The notes: generated by a model from the sequence alone, not told the origin. Shown: positions 7,326 through 17,864, counted from the stretch's first letter. The stretch is 64,000 nt of DNA from Arenibacterium halophilum (GCF_005938225.1 NZ_VCPC01000002.1:930001-994000); one strand, 5' to 3'. A program made the numbers and translations.

Positions 7326-8243
7326 ATGCTGGAGATTTTCCTGTTGCTAATGTCATCGGGGGTGCAAACGGCGGCCGGAGAGTCCTCTGCCAGCGCGGCG
7401 GCACTCGCCACGGCAGAGGCACCCGCCGAGATTGTCGCGCCTGCCTTCCCGGCGCCCGCCGAGGCGCCCGAAGTGGCCCAGACCCCGCCCGCCAATGCCG
7501 GTGGCAACACCTCGTCCGAGGATATGGGCGAAACCGCTGCGGTCAGCGAACGCACGGCCACGTCGACCAGCGAACAATTCGCGATCGTCCTGCCCGAAGT
7601 CTCGCCCGAGGTGACGTTCGACACCACCGCCGAACTGGGCTTGCCGATCTTCCCCGGTTCACCCGCCGAGAAACTGCCAACAGTGGCGGCACAACCCGCG
7701 CCGGAACCGGCCCCCGAAACGCCCGCCGCGCCCGCGACCGGATTTGCCATTCTTGGCGCCAAGCCGGTTGAACCGGCGCCAGCGCCCGAAACAACTGCGC
7801 CCGAGACCACCGCACAGGCCCCGGCGTTCCTTGCCCCCAAGGCACCCGAAGCCGATGCCGGTCTGACCGCCGAGCCACAGGTCGCCTCGGGGCGGTTCCT
7901 GACCGCGCTCGAGGTCAAGCCGATCCTGAACGCGACCAAGGGCAACTGGGTCGCGGTGCGCGAATATGCGGGGCAGGATCTGGTCTATGTCACTCACGTC
8001 TGGGCATGGCGCTGCGGGCTGGCGCAGCTGAAGGTGGGCATCAATGGCGCCACCCCCGAGGTCTGGCCGCTGCCCGAGTGCCACACCAATCTGCCGGCGG
8101 CGAATTCCGTGCTGCCCGAAGATGGCGACCCCTATCGCGGCTTCCCGCTGCGCTCGGTCCAGCAGATTGAAATTCAACTGACCTATGACGACCTGAGCGT
8201 TGAAACCGGGCGCTTCAACCGGCGCGGTGCGTTGATCCCCTAG
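7326..8243 (+). CDS. conserved hypothetical, low-complexity linker plus C-terminal domain
   Basis: 305 aa. It starts with a short hydrophobic stretch (MLEIFLLLMSSGVQ) that may be a weak export signal, continues with ~180 residues of Ala/Pro/Glu-rich disorder, and ends in a compact domain of ~115 residues (FLTALEVKPILNATKGNWVA ... RRGALIP) with two cysteines (WRCG, LPECH) that could pair. The composition recalls periplasmic proteins of this family, but no named domain was recognised. ATG 7326 follows GGGAG. The 3' end is 3 bases from the stop of the convergent WYL regulator gene. Confidence 0.75.
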   Translation: MLEIFLLLMSSGVQTAAGESSASAAALATAEAPAEIVAPAFPAPAEAPEVAQTPPANAGGNTSSEDMGETAAVSERTATSTSEQFAIVLPEVSPEVTFDTTAELGLPIFPGSPAEKLPTVAAQPAPEPAPETPAAPATGFAILGAKPVEPAPAPETTAPETTAQAPAFLAPKAPEADAGLTAEPQVASGRFLTALEVKPILNATKGNWVAVREYAGQDLVYVTHVWAWRCGLAQLKVGINGATPEVWPLPECHTNLPAANSVLPEDGDPYRGFPLRSVQQIEIQLTYDDLSVETGRFNRRGALIP

Positions 8244-8246
8244 GCC

Positions 8247-8942
8247 TCAGCCCGCCACAGGCTCGGGCGCGGTAAAGGCCTGCTGTTCCAGCCAGAGCAG
8301 GCGCAGGGTGTCGCCCTGGCCGGTAAAGTAGTCATCCAGCTCTTCGCAGGCCCAGATACGGTCGGTTCGGAAATGCCGGAAGGTGTTGCGCAACTCGCAC
8401 CAGGTGGCGAGCATCGCGCATTCGACGTGATAGACAATGCCGATGGGGCGCACCACGCGCTGCGTTTCGACTCCGGCCGCGTCGCGATAGGTGATGCGCA
8501 GCTTGCGTTCCGCCTTGACCGCATCGCGCAGCAGCGCCTTTGACACGCAGCCCAGCGCCGGGTCGTCCAGCGGCGCGCCCCAAGGGGCGACCTGCAGCCA
8601 GTCGGCCCGATTGTGCAGCGCCTCGATCTTGGCGCTGATCCGCGCGGCCGCCTGTTGCAGCGCGCTGTCGCCAGTGCGGGCCAGCATCGACAGCCCGACC
8701 TGCAGCGCCTCGACCTCTTCGGCATCGAAATTCAGCGGCGGCAGATCGTAGCCGCGCCGCATGATGTATCCCACACCGGCTTCACCCTCGATCGGCGTAC
8801 GCATCGCCTGAAGCGCGACAATATCGCGGTAGACGGTGCGCTCTGACACTTCGAGTTGTTCGGCCAGCGCCGCCGCCGTCACCGGGCGCGGCGTGGCGCG
8901 CAGGATCTGGATGATTTCGAAAAGGCGGTTTGATCGCTTCAT
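8247..8942 (-). CDS. YafY-type helix-turn-helix regulator with WYL domain
   Basis: 231 aa. The N-terminal winged helix (RLFEIIQILRATPRPVTAAA, LEVSERTVYRDIVALQ) is DeoR/HTH_11-like. The middle and C-terminal part carry the WYL region (RKLRITYRDAAG, CELRNTFRHFR), a ligand-sensing domain. Such proteins usually repress a divergent gene. I chose ATG 8942 because the HTH begins right after it; the longer frame would cover the operator-like repeats. The divergent side holds only a 61-codon frame at 9044, which is unusual for this class. Confidence 0.88.
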   Translation of the reverse strand: MKRSNRLFEIIQILRATPRPVTAAALAEQLEVSERTVYRDIVALQAMRTPIEGEAGVGYIMRRGYDLPPLNFDAEEVEALQVGLSMLARTGDSALQQAAARISAKIEALHNRADWLQVAPWGAPLDDPALGCVSKALLRDAVKAERKLRITYRDAAGVETQRVVRPIGIVYHVECAMLATWCELRNTFRHFRTDRIWACEELDDYFTGQGDTLRLLWLEQQAFTAPEPVAG

Positions 8943-8960
8943 GGTGTCGGCCCCGGTTGC

Positions 8961-9002
8961 TGCTGACACCCTATCATGCCGTCCTGACAGCAGCGTGTCA
9001 GG
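8961..9002. promoter_or_regulatory. operator-like repeats before the WYL regulator
   Basis: CTGACAC (8963-8969) and GTGTCAG (8995-9001) form an inverted pair, with a third CTGACA copy at 8984-8989 between them. The block ends ~20 bases from the regulator start, the usual place for an autoregulatory site. Confidence 0.4.
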
Positions 9003-9043
9003 AGGGGTGTGCGACACCGGGGAAAACATCCGGGAGAGGCAAG

Positions 9044-9229
9044 ATGTGCGACTATGACCACCGCGTTGCGATGAGATTGCAACTGGGCCGTTGGGCGCCG
9101 CCTGATGCGCGGGCGGGCCGGGGCTATCCGCCCGCCCGCCCGTTCATGTGGCAGCGCCTGCGCCGGGTTACCCGCGCAGCCGGAACCGCTGGATTTTTCC
9201 GGTCTGCGTTTTCGGCAGCGCGTCGGTAA
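9044..9229 (+). CDS. possible small protein divergent from the WYL regulator
   Basis: 61 codons from an ATG at 9044 preceded by GGGAGAGG, a very good ribosome site. The product (MCDYDHRVAMRLQLGRWAPP...) is basic and unrecognised. Its last ~60 bases are antisense to the end of the CoA ligase gene, which argues that the frame is either a truncated former target of the regulator or chance. Confidence 0.3.
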   Translation: MCDYDHRVAMRLQLGRWAPPDARAGRGYPPARPFMWQRLRRVTRAAGTAGFFRSAFSAARR

Positions 9230-10796
9230 AGATCACCGAGCGGGGGTATTTGTAGGGCGCGATGCGGGCCTTGACGAAATCCTGCAACAGCTTGATCTGA
9301 AGGTCCGTCGGCTCGACCCCTTCGCGCAGTACCACATGGGCCTGCACGATCTGGCCGCGCGCCTCGTCCGCGACACCGATCACCGCACATTCGGCCACGT
9401 CCTCGTGCGCCAGCAACGCGGCCTCTACCTCTGGCCCGGCGATGTTGTACCCGGCCGAGATGATCATGTCGTCAGATCGTGCGGCGAAATACAGGTATCC
9501 GTCGTCATCCATGCGGAAACTGTCGCCCGTCAGGTTCCAGCCATCCTGCACATAGGCCGACTGCCTCTTGTCGTTCAGGTAACGGCACCCGGTCGGCCCG
9601 CGCACCGCAAGGCGGCCCACTTCGCCCACGGGCAGGTCGGCGCCATCTTCGCCCACGATCTTCGCCTCATATCCGCCCACCGGCTTGCCCGTGCAGCCCG
9701 GCTTGTGATCGTCGAACCGGTTGGTGATGAAGATATGCAGCATCTCGGTCGAGCCGATCCCGTCCAGCATCGGCTTGCCCGTCTTGCGCATCCAGTCGTG
9801 ATAGACTGGCGCGGGCAGGGTTTCACCCGCCGAAACGGCCGCCCGCAGCGACGACAGATCGGCCCCGTCCTCCATCGCGCTCAGCATCACGCGATAGGCG
9901 GTGGGCGCGGTAAAACAGACCGTGGCGCGGTATTTCTCGATGATCTCGATCATGTTGGGCGGCGAGGCGTTTTCCAGCAGCACCGCGCAGGCCCCAAATC
10001 GCAGCGGGAACACCGCCAGCCCGCCCAGGCCAAAGGTAAAGGCCAGCGGCGGCGAGCCGACAAAGATGTCCTCGGGCGTCACCCCCAGCACGTCGCGCGC
10101 GTAACCGTCGGCGATGATCAGGATGTCTCGGTGAAAATGCATCGTCGCCTTGGGGTCGCCCGTGGTGCCGCTGGTGAACCCCAGCAGCGCCACATCGTCG
10201 CGGCCCGTCTGCACGGCCTGAAAGGTCACCGGCTTGTCCAGCGCGGCGCGGTCCAGCTCGGCATCGTGGTTGGCGGTGCCATCGAACCCGATCACCGTGT
10301 TCAGAACGGCGCTGTCCTTGGCACACAGGATCATCTCGTCCATCAGCCGCGTGTCGCACAGCGCCACCGTCACCTGCGCCTTGTCGACGATCTTGGCCAG
10401 CTCGCCCGCCCGCAGCATCGGCATGGTGTTCACCACCACCGCGCCCGCCTTGGTTGCCGCCAGCCAGCAGGCCACCATCGCCGGGTTGTTGGCCGAGCGG
10501 ATCAGCACCCGGTTGCCGGGCTTCACGCCGTAATCTTCCACCAGAGTACGTGCGATGCGGTTGGTCCAGTCCGCCAGCTCCTTGTAGCTGCGCCGCCGCC
10601 CGTTCCCGATCAGCGCGGTATGATCGCCGAACCCGGCCTCGACCATGCGATCGGTCAGCTCGACGCCGACATTGACATGCTCGGGGTAGTCATGCGCGCC
10701 CAGCGCGATCTCGGGCCACATGTCGGGCGGAGGCAGGGAGTCGCGCGCGAATGTGTCGGTATGTCCGGTCGGTCCCAGCGTGGTATTCATGCTCAT
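9168..10796 (-). CDS. abmG: 2-aminobenzoate--CoA ligase (benzoate-CoA ligase family)
   Basis: 542 aa adenylate-forming enzyme. It carries the phosphate loop TSGTTGDPK (208-216), [11 protein letters not shown], the NLTGDSF hinge region, and the catalytic Lys K534 in [10 protein letters not shown]. The sequence pattern is that of aryl-CoA ligases for benzoate or 2-aminobenzoate. Substrate assignment rests on the operon, whose first gene encodes 2-aminobenzoyl-CoA monooxygenase/reductase. It would activate anthranilate to 2-aminobenzoyl-CoA with ATP and CoA. The start at 10796 overlaps the stop of the acyl-CoA dehydrogenase gene as ATGA. It is the last gene of the operon. Confidence 0.88.
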   Translation of the reverse strand: MSMNTTLGPTGHTDTFARDSLPPPDMWPEIALGAHDYPEHVNVGVELTDRMVEAGFGDHTALIGNGRRRSYKELADWTNRIARTLVEDYGVKPGNRVLIRSANNPAMVACWLAATKAGAVVVNTMPMLRAGELAKIVDKAQVTVALCDTRLMDEMILCAKDSAVLNTVIGFDGTANHDAELDRAALDKPVTFQAVQTGRDDVALLGFTSGTTGDPKATMHFHRDILIIADGYARDVLGVTPEDIFVGSPPLAFTFGLGGLAVFPLRFGACAVLLENASPPNMIEIIEKYRATVCFTAPTAYRVMLSAMEDGADLSSLRAAVSAGETLPAPVYHDWMRKTGKPMLDGIGSTEMLHIFITNRFDDHKPGCTGKPVGGYEAKIVGEDGADLPVGEVGRLAVRGPTGCRYLNDKRQSAYVQDGWNLTGDSFRMDDDGYLYFAARSDDMIISAGYNIAGPEVEAALLAHEDVAECAVIGVADEARGQIVQAHVVLREGVEPTDLQIKLLQDFVKARIAPYKYPRSVIFTDALPKTQTGKIQRFRLRG

Positions 10797-11923
10797 GCTC
10801 CCAGGCATTGGCGCGCGATGACGACCTTCTGAACGTCACTTGCACCTTCATAAATCCGAAGCGCGCGGATCTCGCGATAGAGGCTTTCCACGATATGGCC
10901 TTTGCGCACCCCGTCGCCGCCATGCAGCTGAACGGCGGCGTCGATCACCTTCTGCGCGGTCTCTGTCGCGTGCAGCTTGGCCATCGCGGCCTCGCGGCTG
11001 ACACGGGGTGCGCCCATGTCCTTTGTCCAGGCGGCGCGATAGATCAGCAAGGCGCTGGCATCGACGCCCAGCGCCATGTCGGCGATATGACCCTGCACCA
11101 TCTGCAGATCGAACAAGGGCGCGCCGAACAACTCGCGGTTCTGCACGCGGCTCAGGCTCTCGTCCAACGCGCGGCGGGCAAAGCCCAGCGCGGCGGCCCC
11201 CACGGTCGACCGGAATACATCCAGCACCGACATCGCGATGCGGAACCCGGCGCCGGCCTCGCCGATCAGGGCCGATTTCGGCACCCGCATCCCGTTGAAT
11301 TTTAACCGCGCGAGCGGGTGCGGCGCCACCACGTCGATCCGCTCGGCAATCTCGAAGCCCGGCGTGTCGGCGGGCACCAGAAAGGCCGACAGCCCGCGCG
11401 CGCCCGGCGCCTCTCCGGTGCGGGCAAAGACGGTATAGACATCGGCAATCCCGCCGTTGGAAATCCAGGTCTTCTCGCCGTCGATCACATATTCGTCGCC
11501 ATCCGCCCGGGCCGTGGTCGAAATATTCGCCACGTCCGACCCGCTGGCCGGCTCGCTCAGCGCGAAGGCCGACAGCGCCGCGCCGCTGCGCGTCTTCTCC
11601 AGCCACGCGCGCTGTTCGGGCGTGCCGAACAACGACACCGCCCCCATGCCCAGCCCCTGCATGGCAAAGGCGAAATCCGCCAGCCCGTCATGGCGCGCCA
11701 GGGTCTCGCGGATCAGGCAGAGCGAGCGCACGTCAATCGCGTCGCCCCCCGAATGCCGCAGGAACCCGCCCTTGCCCAGCGCCGCCACCAGCCGGCGACA
11801 GGCGGCATCCACATCGCCATGATCGACAGGCAGCGCGTCCGTCGCCCAGGTCTCAAGCTCGGCCGCCAGGGCGCGATGCCGGTCCTCGAAAAACGGCCAG
11901 TCCAGGAATGTCCGATCTGCCAT
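10793..11923 (-). CDS. acyl-CoA dehydrogenase
   Basis: 376 aa flavoenzyme. Signatures include [29 protein letters not shown] (FAD-binding region), and [11 protein letters not shown] with the expected catalytic base E359. The role is a beta-oxidation-like step on the alicyclic CoA ester made from 2-aminobenzoyl-CoA (inference from the operon). ATG 11923 is preceded by GGGAGAGG, part of which lies in the type A intergenic element. The 3' end overlaps the ligase start. Confidence 0.92.
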   Translation of the reverse strand: MADRTFLDWPFFEDRHRALAAELETWATDALPVDHGDVDAACRRLVAALGKGGFLRHSGGDAIDVRSLCLIRETLARHDGLADFAFAMQGLGMGAVSLFGTPEQRAWLEKTRSGAALSAFALSEPASGSDVANISTTARADGDEYVIDGEKTWISNGGIADVYTVFARTGEAPGARGLSAFLVPADTPGFEIAERIDVVAPHPLARLKFNGMRVPKSALIGEAGAGFRIAMSVLDVFRSTVGAAALGFARRALDESLSRVQNRELFGAPLFDLQMVQGHIADMALGVDASALLIYRAAWTKDMGAPRVSREAAMAKLHATETAQKVIDAAVQLHGGDGVRKGHIVESLYREIRALRIYEGASDVQKVVIARQCLGA

Positions 11924-11931
11924 GTTGCGCC

Positions 11932-11961
11932 TCTCCCTGCTTCTTTTCGGTCCAAATACTC
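11932..11961 (-). repeat. dispersed intergenic element, type A copy 2
   Basis: Read on the minus strand: GAGTATTTGGACCGAAAAG then AAGCAGGGAGAGG. It matches the element at 2134-2160 and supplies the ribosome site of the acyl-CoA dehydrogenase gene. It sits 46 bases after the enoyl-CoA hydratase stop. Confidence 0.5.
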
Positions 11962-12007
11962 AAATCCCGACCACGCCACAGGCGCAGCCGGTGCGGGTCA
12001 TCGCGGC

Positions 12008-12820
12008 TCAGTCGCCCTCGAACACCGGTTTCTCCTTGGCGACAAAGGCGCGGTAGGCGCGTTCGAAATCGCGGCCCTGCATACAGATCGCCTGCGCCTG
12101 TGCCTCGGCCTCGATGGCCTGGTCCAGCGTCATGTTCCATTCCTGGTTCAGCTGGGTCTTGGTCATCATGTTGGCAAATGTCGGCCCCGCCGCGATGCGC
12201 GCAGCCATTTTCTGTGCTTCGGCCTCCAGCGCCTCGGCCGGGTGCAGTGCGTTCCAATAGCCCCAGCTCAGCCCTTCTTCGGCCCCCATGGCGCGGCCTG
12301 TGTACAGCAGCTCGGCCGCGCGGCCCTGGCCGATGATGCGCGGCAGCATCGCGCAGGCGCCCATGTCACAGCCCGCCAGCCCGACGCGGTTGAACAGGAA
12401 GGCGCATTTCGCCTCTGGCGTCGCCAGCCGCAGATCCGAGGCCATCGTGATGATCGCGCCGGCCCCGGCGGCGATCCCGTCGACGGCGGAAATGATCGGC
12501 TTGCCACAATGCAGCATCGCCTTGACCAGGTCGCCGGTCATTCGGGTAAAGGTCAGCAGGTCCTTCATGTCCATCGCCACCAGCGGGCCGATGATGTCGT
12601 GCACGTCGCCGCCCGAGCTGAAGTTGCCACCGTTGGGCGCGATCACCACCGCGTGGATGTCATCGGCATAGGCCAGCGCGCGGAAGGTGTCGCGCAGCTC
12701 GGCGTAGCTGTCGAAGGTCAGCGGGTTCTTGCGCTCGGGGCGGGTCAGGCGGATGGTCGCGATGCCATCGGCGGCCTGCCAGTCGAAATGGGTTGCCTTG
12801 TATCCGGCCATCTCGGTCAT
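12008..12820 (-). CDS. enoyl-CoA hydratase/isomerase family protein
   Basis: 270 aa crotonase fold. The oxyanion-hole segments are visible: [14 protein letters not shown] and [15 protein letters not shown]. The length is normal. In this operon it would hydrate or hydrolyse an unsaturated alicyclic acyl-CoA after 2-aminobenzoyl-CoA dearomatisation (inference). The start at 12820 overlaps the MarR stop as ATGA. An 84-bp gap follows before the next gene, the only real spacer in the operon. Confidence 0.9.
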   Translation of the reverse strand: MTEMAGYKATHFDWQAADGIATIRLTRPERKNPLTFDSYAELRDTFRALAYADDIHAVVIAPNGGNFSSGGDVHDIIGPLVAMDMKDLLTFTRMTGDLVKAMLHCGKPIISAVDGIAAGAGAIITMASDLRLATPEAKCAFLFNRVGLAGCDMGACAMLPRIIGQGRAAELLYTGRAMGAEEGLSWGYWNALHPAEALEAEAQKMAARIAAGPTFANMMTKTQLNQEWNMTLDQAIEAEAQAQAICMQGRDFERAYRAFVAKEKPVFEGD

Positions 12821-13281
12821 TCGTGTATCTCCCCTATACGGTCCAGCAATGTGATGAGCGTGATCAACTCGTCCTCGGTGAACGCCGACAGCCGGTCGTT
12901 CACCCATGTTTCATGATTGCGCGCCATGTCGGCAAAGCGGTCGATTCCGGCGGGAGTCAGGCGCACGCACATGGCGCGGCGGTCGCCATCGACGGCGACC
13001 CGTTCCACCAGCCCCTCGCTGGCCAGCCGCTCGACGATGCCGGTGACATTGCCGTTCGACACCTTCAGCCGGGCCGACAGGTCACTCATCCGCAGCCCGT
13101 CGCGATAGCGATCCAGCGCCGACATGACGTCAAACCGGGGCAGGGTGCTGTCATGGCTCAGCCGCAGCTGTTCGCGCAGGTGCATCTCGATCCCGCGATG
13201 GGCCGACAGCATCCGCAGCCACAGGCGCAGCCGCTGCTTCGACAGGGGCTTGTTCGACAGGGGCTTGGCCGGGGCGCTCAT
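12817..13281 (-). CDS. MarR family transcriptional regulator
   Basis: 154 aa. The winged helix is clear: [39 protein letters not shown] (recognition helix), and [16 protein letters not shown] (wing). It is translationally coupled on both sides (ATGA with the SDR gene before it and with the hydratase gene after it), so it is made together with the enzymes it probably controls. MarR proteins in aromatic-degradation operons usually respond to the aryl-CoA intermediate. A likely target is the repeat block at 16364-16391. Confidence 0.92.
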   Translation of the reverse strand: MSAPAKPLSNKPLSKQRLRLWLRMLSAHRGIEMHLREQLRLSHDSTLPRFDVMSALDRYRDGLRMSDLSARLKVSNGNVTGIVERLASEGLVERVAVDGDRRAMCVRLTPAGIDRFADMARNHETWVNDRLSAFTEDELITLITLLDRIGEIHE

Positions 13282-14027
13282 GTCTCGCCCCCCGAAATCG
13301 AAATCGCCTGCCCGGTGATGCCTTCCGATCCGGGGCCACACAGCCACAGCGCGGCGGCCGAAACTTCCTCGGGGCGGATCAGCCGTTTCTGCGGGCTGTT
13401 GCGGGCCAGGCTGGCGCGGGCGTCTTCCGCGCTCATCCCCGTCTTGTCGATGATGTTGGCAACCGACCGGTCGGTCATTTCCGTGTCAAGAAAGCCCGGG
13501 CAAAGCGCGTTCACCGTGATGCCGCCCTTGGCGGTTTCCAAGGCCAGCGATTTCACCATGCCCACGACACCATGCTTGGCCGCCGCATAAGGCGCGACAT
13601 AGGCGTAGCCCTTCAGCCCGGCGGTCGAGGCGACGGCAATCAGCCGCCCCCAGGGCGCGCCCTTCATCCGTTGCATGGCGGCGCGGAAGGTCAGGAAGGT
13701 GCCGGTCAGGTTGACCGCCAGCATGGCGTTCCAGTCCGCCAGCCCGGTGCGCGCAAAGGGCGCGCTGGTCGAGGCCCCGGCATTGGCGATGACAATGTCC
13801 GGGGTGCCGATGTGATCGAACAGGGCCTCGACCGAGGCCTCGTCCGTCACATCGGCGGGGATGCCGTCTATCCCTTCGTGAGTGGCGGCAACGGCATCCA
13901 AACTCTCTCGCGTGCGCCCGGCGATGGTAACGCGCGCGCCTTGGGCGGCAAAGCGGCGGGCCATGTCGGCACCCAGCCCGGTGCCGCCGCCGGTGATCAG
14001 AACGGTTTTCCCGGTCAGATCGCTCAT
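13278..14027 (-). CDS. SDR family NAD(P)-dependent oxidoreductase
   Basis: 249 aa Rossmann enzyme. It has the cofactor motif TGGGTGLG (12-19), NAG at 82-84, and a catalytic Ser134, Tyr147 and Lys151 (YAAAK). The likely job is oxidation of a 3-hydroxyacyl-CoA or similar in the 2-aminobenzoate pathway (from context). It starts within the stop of the monooxygenase/reductase gene (ATGA). Confidence 0.9.
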   Translation of the reverse strand: MSDLTGKTVLITGGGTGLGADMARRFAAQGARVTIAGRTRESLDAVAATHEGIDGIPADVTDEASVEALFDHIGTPDIVIANAGASTSAPFARTGLADWNAMLAVNLTGTFLTFRAAMQRMKGAPWGRLIAVASTAGLKGYAYVAPYAAAKHGVVGMVKSLALETAKGGITVNALCPGFLDTEMTDRSVANIIDKTGMSAEDARASLARNSPQKRLIRPEEVSAAALWLCGPGSEGITGQAISISGGET

Positions 14028-16309
14028 ACGCGAATCCCCAGCCCCTCGCCGCGTTCGGCAAGGCGCGCCATCTGGTCGCGCCCCGGTTTATAGGGCTGCG
14101 GCCAGCGCACGCCCGTGTCGCCCAGCGCGGCGGCGGCGTGCAATGTCCAATAGGGATCGGCCAGATGGGGCCGCGCGAGGCAGACCAGATCGGCGCGGCC
14201 CGCCATCAGGATCGAATTGACGTGGTCAGGTTCGTAGATGTTGCCGACGGTCATGGTGGGCATGTTCAGCTCGTTCCGGATGCGGTCGGAAAACGGCGTC
14301 TGGAACATGCGGCCGTAAACGGGCTGCGCCGCCTTGCTGGTCTGCCCGGCAGACACGTCCACGATGTCGACGCCCGCGTCGCGGAACAGGGCGGCAATCT
14401 GCACCGCTTCTTCGGCGTCGACGCCGCCATCGGCCCAGTCGGTCGCGGAAATCCGCACCGACATCGGCTTGCCCTTGGGCCAGACGGCGCGCATGGCGCG
14501 GAACACGTCCAGCGGATAGCGCATCCGGTTCTCCAGCGATCCACCATATTCATCGTCGCGCGTGTTCGTCAGAGGCGAGATGAAGGAGGAAATCAGGTAT
14601 CCGTGCGCGGCGTGCAGCTCCACCATGTCGAACCCGGCGCGATCGGCCATTTCGGTGGCGGCCACGAACTGGTCGCGCACCATGTCCATCTCGGCCCGGT
14701 CCATCGCCTTGGGCGTCGCGTTGCGATCCGACCACGCAATGGCCGAGGCCGACATAAGCGGCCAGTTGCCATCTTTCAGGGGGGCGTCCATTTCCTCCCA
14801 CCCCACCTGGGTGGAGCCTTTGCGCCCGGAATGGCCGATCTGCATGCACAGCTTGGCGTCGGTTTCCGCATGGACGAAGTCGGTCAGACGTGTCCACGCC
14901 GCTTCATGTTCCGGCGCGTACAGGCCGGGGCAGCCCGGCGTGATCCGGCCCTCGGGGCTGACGCAGGTCATTTCGACATAGACCAGCCCGGCGCCACCTT
15001 TTGCGCGTTCGGCGTAATGGCTGAAATGCCAGTCGGTCGGGCGGCCATCGACCGCCTTGTACTGCGCCATCGGCGAGACAACGACACGATTGGCCAGCCG
15101 CATGTCGCGCAGGGCAAAGGGCGCAAACATCGGCGCGCGGTGCACGCCGTTGGCCCCGGCCTGCGCCTGAAACCACTCCTCGGCCGATTTCAGCCAGTCC
15201 GGGTCGCGCAGGCGCAGGTTTTCGTGGCTGATGCGCTGGCTGCGGGTCAGCAGCGAATAGTTGAACTGCACCGGGTCCAGATCAAGGTAGCGTTCGACCT
15301 CTTCAAACCACTCGGTCGAATTGCGCGCCGCCGATTGCAGGCGCAGCACGTCCAGCCGCCGGTCTTCCTGATAGCGGGTGAACGCCTGTTCCAGCGTGGG
15401 TTGGGTTTCCACCAGATCGGCCAGCGCGATGGCGGATTCCAGCGCCAGCTTCGACCCCGATCCGATGGAAAAATGCGCCGTGGCCGAGCTGTCGCCCAGC
15501 AGCACCACGTTCTTGTAATGCCACTTTTCACACAGAACGCGGTTGAAGTTGATCCAGGCCGAGCCGCGAATGTGGTTGGCGTTGGTCATCAGCGCGTGAC
15601 CGCCCAGATGGTCGGCAAAGATGCGTTCGCAGACTGCAATGCTGTCCTGCTGAGACATATCCGCGAATCCGAAGGCGTCGTATGTCTCTTGCGAACACTC
15701 CACGATGAAGGTCGCCGTGTCGGCATCGAACTGATAGGCATGCGCCCAGATCCACCCGTGTTCGGTTTTTTGAAAGATGAAGGTGAAGGCGTTGTCGAAC
15801 TTGGCATGGGTGCCCAGCCAGACGAACTTGCAGGCTCGGGTGTCGATTTCGGGGTTGAACTGCGCGGCATAGTGGCTGCGCACGCGCGAATTGATGCCAT
15901 CGGCACCGACAACCAGATCATAGTCTTCGGCCAACGCGTCAATGTCTTCGACATTGGTTTCAAATTGCAGGTTAACGCCCAACTCGCGCGCGCGCTCTTG
16001 CAGCAGCAGCAGCAGGCGCATCCGCCCGATGCCGCAGAATCCGTGCCCGGTCGACACGGTGTTCACGCCTTTATGGATGACCGAGATGTCATCCCAATAG
16101 GCGAAATGGCCGTGGATTGCCTCGGCACTGACGGGATCGTTGGCCTTGAGGTTGGTCAGCGTCTCATCCGACAGCACCACGCCCCAGCCAAAGGTATCGT
16201 CGGGCTTATTGCGTTCGAACACGGTGATGTCGTGGTCGGGGTTCTTCAGCTTGAGGCTTATCGCAAAGTAAAGCCCGGCCGGGCCGCCCCCAAGACATGC
16301 AACTTTCAT
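14024..16309 (-). CDS. abmA: 2-aminobenzoyl-CoA monooxygenase/reductase (bifunctional, salicylyl-CoA 5-hydroxylase-like)
   Basis: 761 aa two-domain flavoprotein. Residues 1-~385 are a single-component FAD monooxygenase (GGGPAG at 7-12, [33 protein letters not shown]). Residues ~390-761 are an old-yellow-enzyme-like reductase barrel ([52 protein letters not shown]). This fusion is diagnostic for the enzyme known from Azoarcus evansii, which hydroxylates and then reduces 2-aminobenzoyl-CoA without ring cleavage; 'salicylyl-CoA 5-hydroxylase/oxidoreductase' is the other common name. ATG 16309 is preceded by GAGGAGG. It is the first gene of the operon, facing preT across a 220-bp control region. 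Confidence 0.93.
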   Translation of the reverse strand: MKVACLGGGPAGLYFAISLKLKNPDHDITVFERNKPDDTFGWGVVLSDETLTNLKANDPVSAEAIHGHFAYWDDISVIHKGVNTVSTGHGFCGIGRMRLLLLLQERARELGVNLQFETNVEDIDALAEDYDLVVGADGINSRVRSHYAAQFNPEIDTRACKFVWLGTHAKFDNAFTFIFQKTEHGWIWAHAYQFDADTATFIVECSQETYDAFGFADMSQQDSIAVCERIFADHLGGHALMTNANHIRGSAWINFNRVLCEKWHYKNVVLLGDSSATAHFSIGSGSKLALESAIALADLVETQPTLEQAFTRYQEDRRLDVLRLQSAARNSTEWFEEVERYLDLDPVQFNYSLLTRSQRISHENLRLRDPDWLKSAEEWFQAQAGANGVHRAPMFAPFALRDMRLANRVVVSPMAQYKAVDGRPTDWHFSHYAERAKGGAGLVYVEMTCVSPEGRITPGCPGLYAPEHEAAWTRLTDFVHAETDAKLCMQIGHSGRKGSTQVGWEEMDAPLKDGNWPLMSASAIAWSDRNATPKAMDRAEMDMVRDQFVAATEMADRAGFDMVELHAAHGYLISSFISPLTNTRDDEYGGSLENRMRYPLDVFRAMRAVWPKGKPMSVRISATDWADGGVDAEEAVQIAALFRDAGVDIVDVSAGQTSKAAQPVYGRMFQTPFSDRIRNELNMPTMTVGNIYEPDHVNSILMAGRADLVCLARPHLADPYWTLHAAAALGDTGVRWPQPYKPGRDQMARLAERGEGLGIRV

Positions 16310-16363
16310 CACGACCTCCTCGCCAAGATTCTGGGTCAATTCTGCGAGGGGCCGAAATTTATT

Positions 16364-16391
16364 TCAAGCATAAAATATCAAGTGTGAAATA
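16364..16391. promoter_or_regulatory. 14-bp direct repeats upstream of the 2-aminobenzoate operon
   Basis: TCAAGCATAAAATA is followed directly by TCAAGTGTGAAATA. The block also contains TTTCA/TGAAA inverted halves. It lies 55-82 bases before the abmA start and is AT-rich, so it may hold promoter elements and the MarR operator. Confidence 0.45.
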
Positions 16392-16439
16392 TCCGGGGTC
16401 AAATGCCGTCACTGCCGCCAAAACAGGCGGCATCCGGCA

Positions 16440-16463
16440 TTTTTTGACCGCGTGGTCAAAAAA
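16440..16463. promoter_or_regulatory. RutR-type operator upstream of preT
   Basis: Inverted repeat TTTTTTGACC / GGTCAAAAAA around GCGT. It contains TTGACC-N4-GGTCAA, the core of the E. coli RutR site. It is ~67 bp upstream of preT, whose neighbours include a RutR-like gene and a second operator at 21324-21341. Confidence 0.8.
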
Positions 16464-16529
16464 ATGTTGTCAAACGCGGGATCTGTGGCACTCTGACTGC
16501 AAAACAATACGACAACAGCGGAGACCGAG

Positions 16530-17864
16530 ATGGCAAACAGCCAGACGACCCCCGGCATCGTGCCGGGGCGCCTTCCAGCCGATGACATTGCCCGAAACTT
16601 TACCGACCTGCACGCGCCCCTGGCCCCGCACGAGGCCGCCGTCGCGGCGGATCGCTGCTATTTCTGCCATGACGCGCCCTGCATGACGGCCTGTCCGACC
16701 AGCATCGACATTCCGCTGTTCATTCGCCAGATCGGGACCGGCACGCCCGAGGCGGCTGCGAAGACGATCTTCAACCAGAACATCCTGGGCGGCATGTGCG
16801 CGCGGGTCTGCCCGACGGAAACGCTCTGCGAAGAGGTCTGCGTGCGTGAAACGGCCGAGGGCGCGCCGGTCGAGATCGGGCGCCTGCAACGGTTTGCGAC
16901 CGACCGGCTGATGGCGAAGGGCGTGCATCCTTTTGAGCGCGCTGCTGCCACCGGCAAGCGCGTCGCCGTGGTGGGCGCGGGGCCTGCGGGCCTGTCCTGT
17001 GCGCACCGTCTGGCGATGCTGGGCCATGACGTGACGATCTACGAGGCGCGCGCCAAGGCCGGTGGCCTGAACGAGTACGGCATCGCGGCCTACAAGACGC
17101 CCGATGGGTTCGCCCAGGCCGAGGTCGACTGGCTGATGCAGATCGGCGGGATCGAAATCGTCGAGGGCAAACGGCTGGGCGAGTCGCTGTCGCTGGCCGG
17201 CTTGCAGGACGACTTCGACGCGGTGTTCCTGTCGATCGGCCTGGGCGGCGTGAATGCCCTGCGCGCCAGTGGCGAGGACAAGGCGAATGTCACCGATGCG
17301 GTCGGCTTCATCGCCGATCTGCGCCAATCCTCTGACCTTGGCGCACTGCCCGTGGGACGCGACGTGGTGGTGATTGGCGGCGGGATGACGGCGGTGGATG
17401 CCGCGATCCAGTCGCGCAAGCTTGGCGCGGAAAACGTGACCATCGTCTACCGCCGCGGGCAGGAGGCCATGGGCGCCAGCCGCTACGAACAGGATCTGGC
17501 GGCGCAGAACGGTGTGCGGCTGATGTTCAACCTGCGCCCCGTCGCGGTGCACGGCAATGGCGCCGCCGCCGAGATCGAGCTGGAATATACCACCGTGCAG
17601 GACGGCACCGTCACAGGCACCGGCGAAACCCTCCGCCTGCGCGCCGATCAGGTTTTCAAGGCCATTGGCCAGACGCTGACGGACGCGCCCGAAGGCCTGG
17701 ATCTGTCGGGCGGCAAGATCGCCGTCACGGAGGCCGGGCGCACCTCGGTCGCCGGGGTCTGGGCCGGGGGCGATTGCGCCAGTGGCGGCGACGACCTGAC
17801 CGTGACCGCCGTGGCCGAAGGCCGCGACGCCGCGATGGACATGCACGCCGTCCTGGTGGGCTGA
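16530..17864 (+). CDS. preT: NAD(P)-dependent dihydropyrimidine dehydrogenase subunit PreT
   Basis: 444 aa. It resembles the small subunit of glutamate synthase. It has N-terminal cysteines for two iron-sulfur clusters (C43, C46, C51, C55; C90, C94, C100, C104), an FAD-binding GAGPAG at 149-154, a second dinucleotide fold at VVVIGGGMTAVDAA, and the terminal FAD contact WAGGDCASGGDDLTV. It passes electrons from NAD(P)H to PreA for reduction of uracil and thymine. ATG 16530 follows CGGAG. It is the first gene of the pyrimidine cluster under a RutR-type operator. Confidence 0.95.
   Translation: MANSQTTPGIVPGRLPADDIARNFTDLHAPLAPHEAAVAADRCYFCHDAPCMTACPTSIDIPLFIRQIGTGTPEAAAKTIFNQNILGGMCARVCPTETLCEEVCVRETAEGAPVEIGRLQRFATDRLMAKGVHPFERAAATGKRVAVVGAGPAGLSCAHRLAMLGHDVTIYEARAKAGGLNEYGIAAYKTPDGFAQAEVDWLMQIGGIEIVEGKRLGESLSLAGLQDDFDAVFLSIGLGGVNALRASGEDKANVTDAVGFIADLRQSSDLGALPVGRDVVVIGGGMTAVDAAIQSRKLGAENVTIVYRRGQEAMGASRYEQDLAAQNGVRLMFNLRPVAVHGNGAAAEIELEYTTVQDGTVTGTGETLRLRADQVFKAIGQTLTDAPEGLDLSGGKIAVTEAGRTSVAGVWAGGDCASGGDDLTVTAVAEGRDAAMDMHAVLVG

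Noticed and set aside
14138-16387. 749-codon open frame on the plus strand, antisense to abmA
   Set aside because: It mirrors the codon pattern of the true gene in GC-rich DNA, has a His/Arg/Gln-rich unnatural composition, and no domain.
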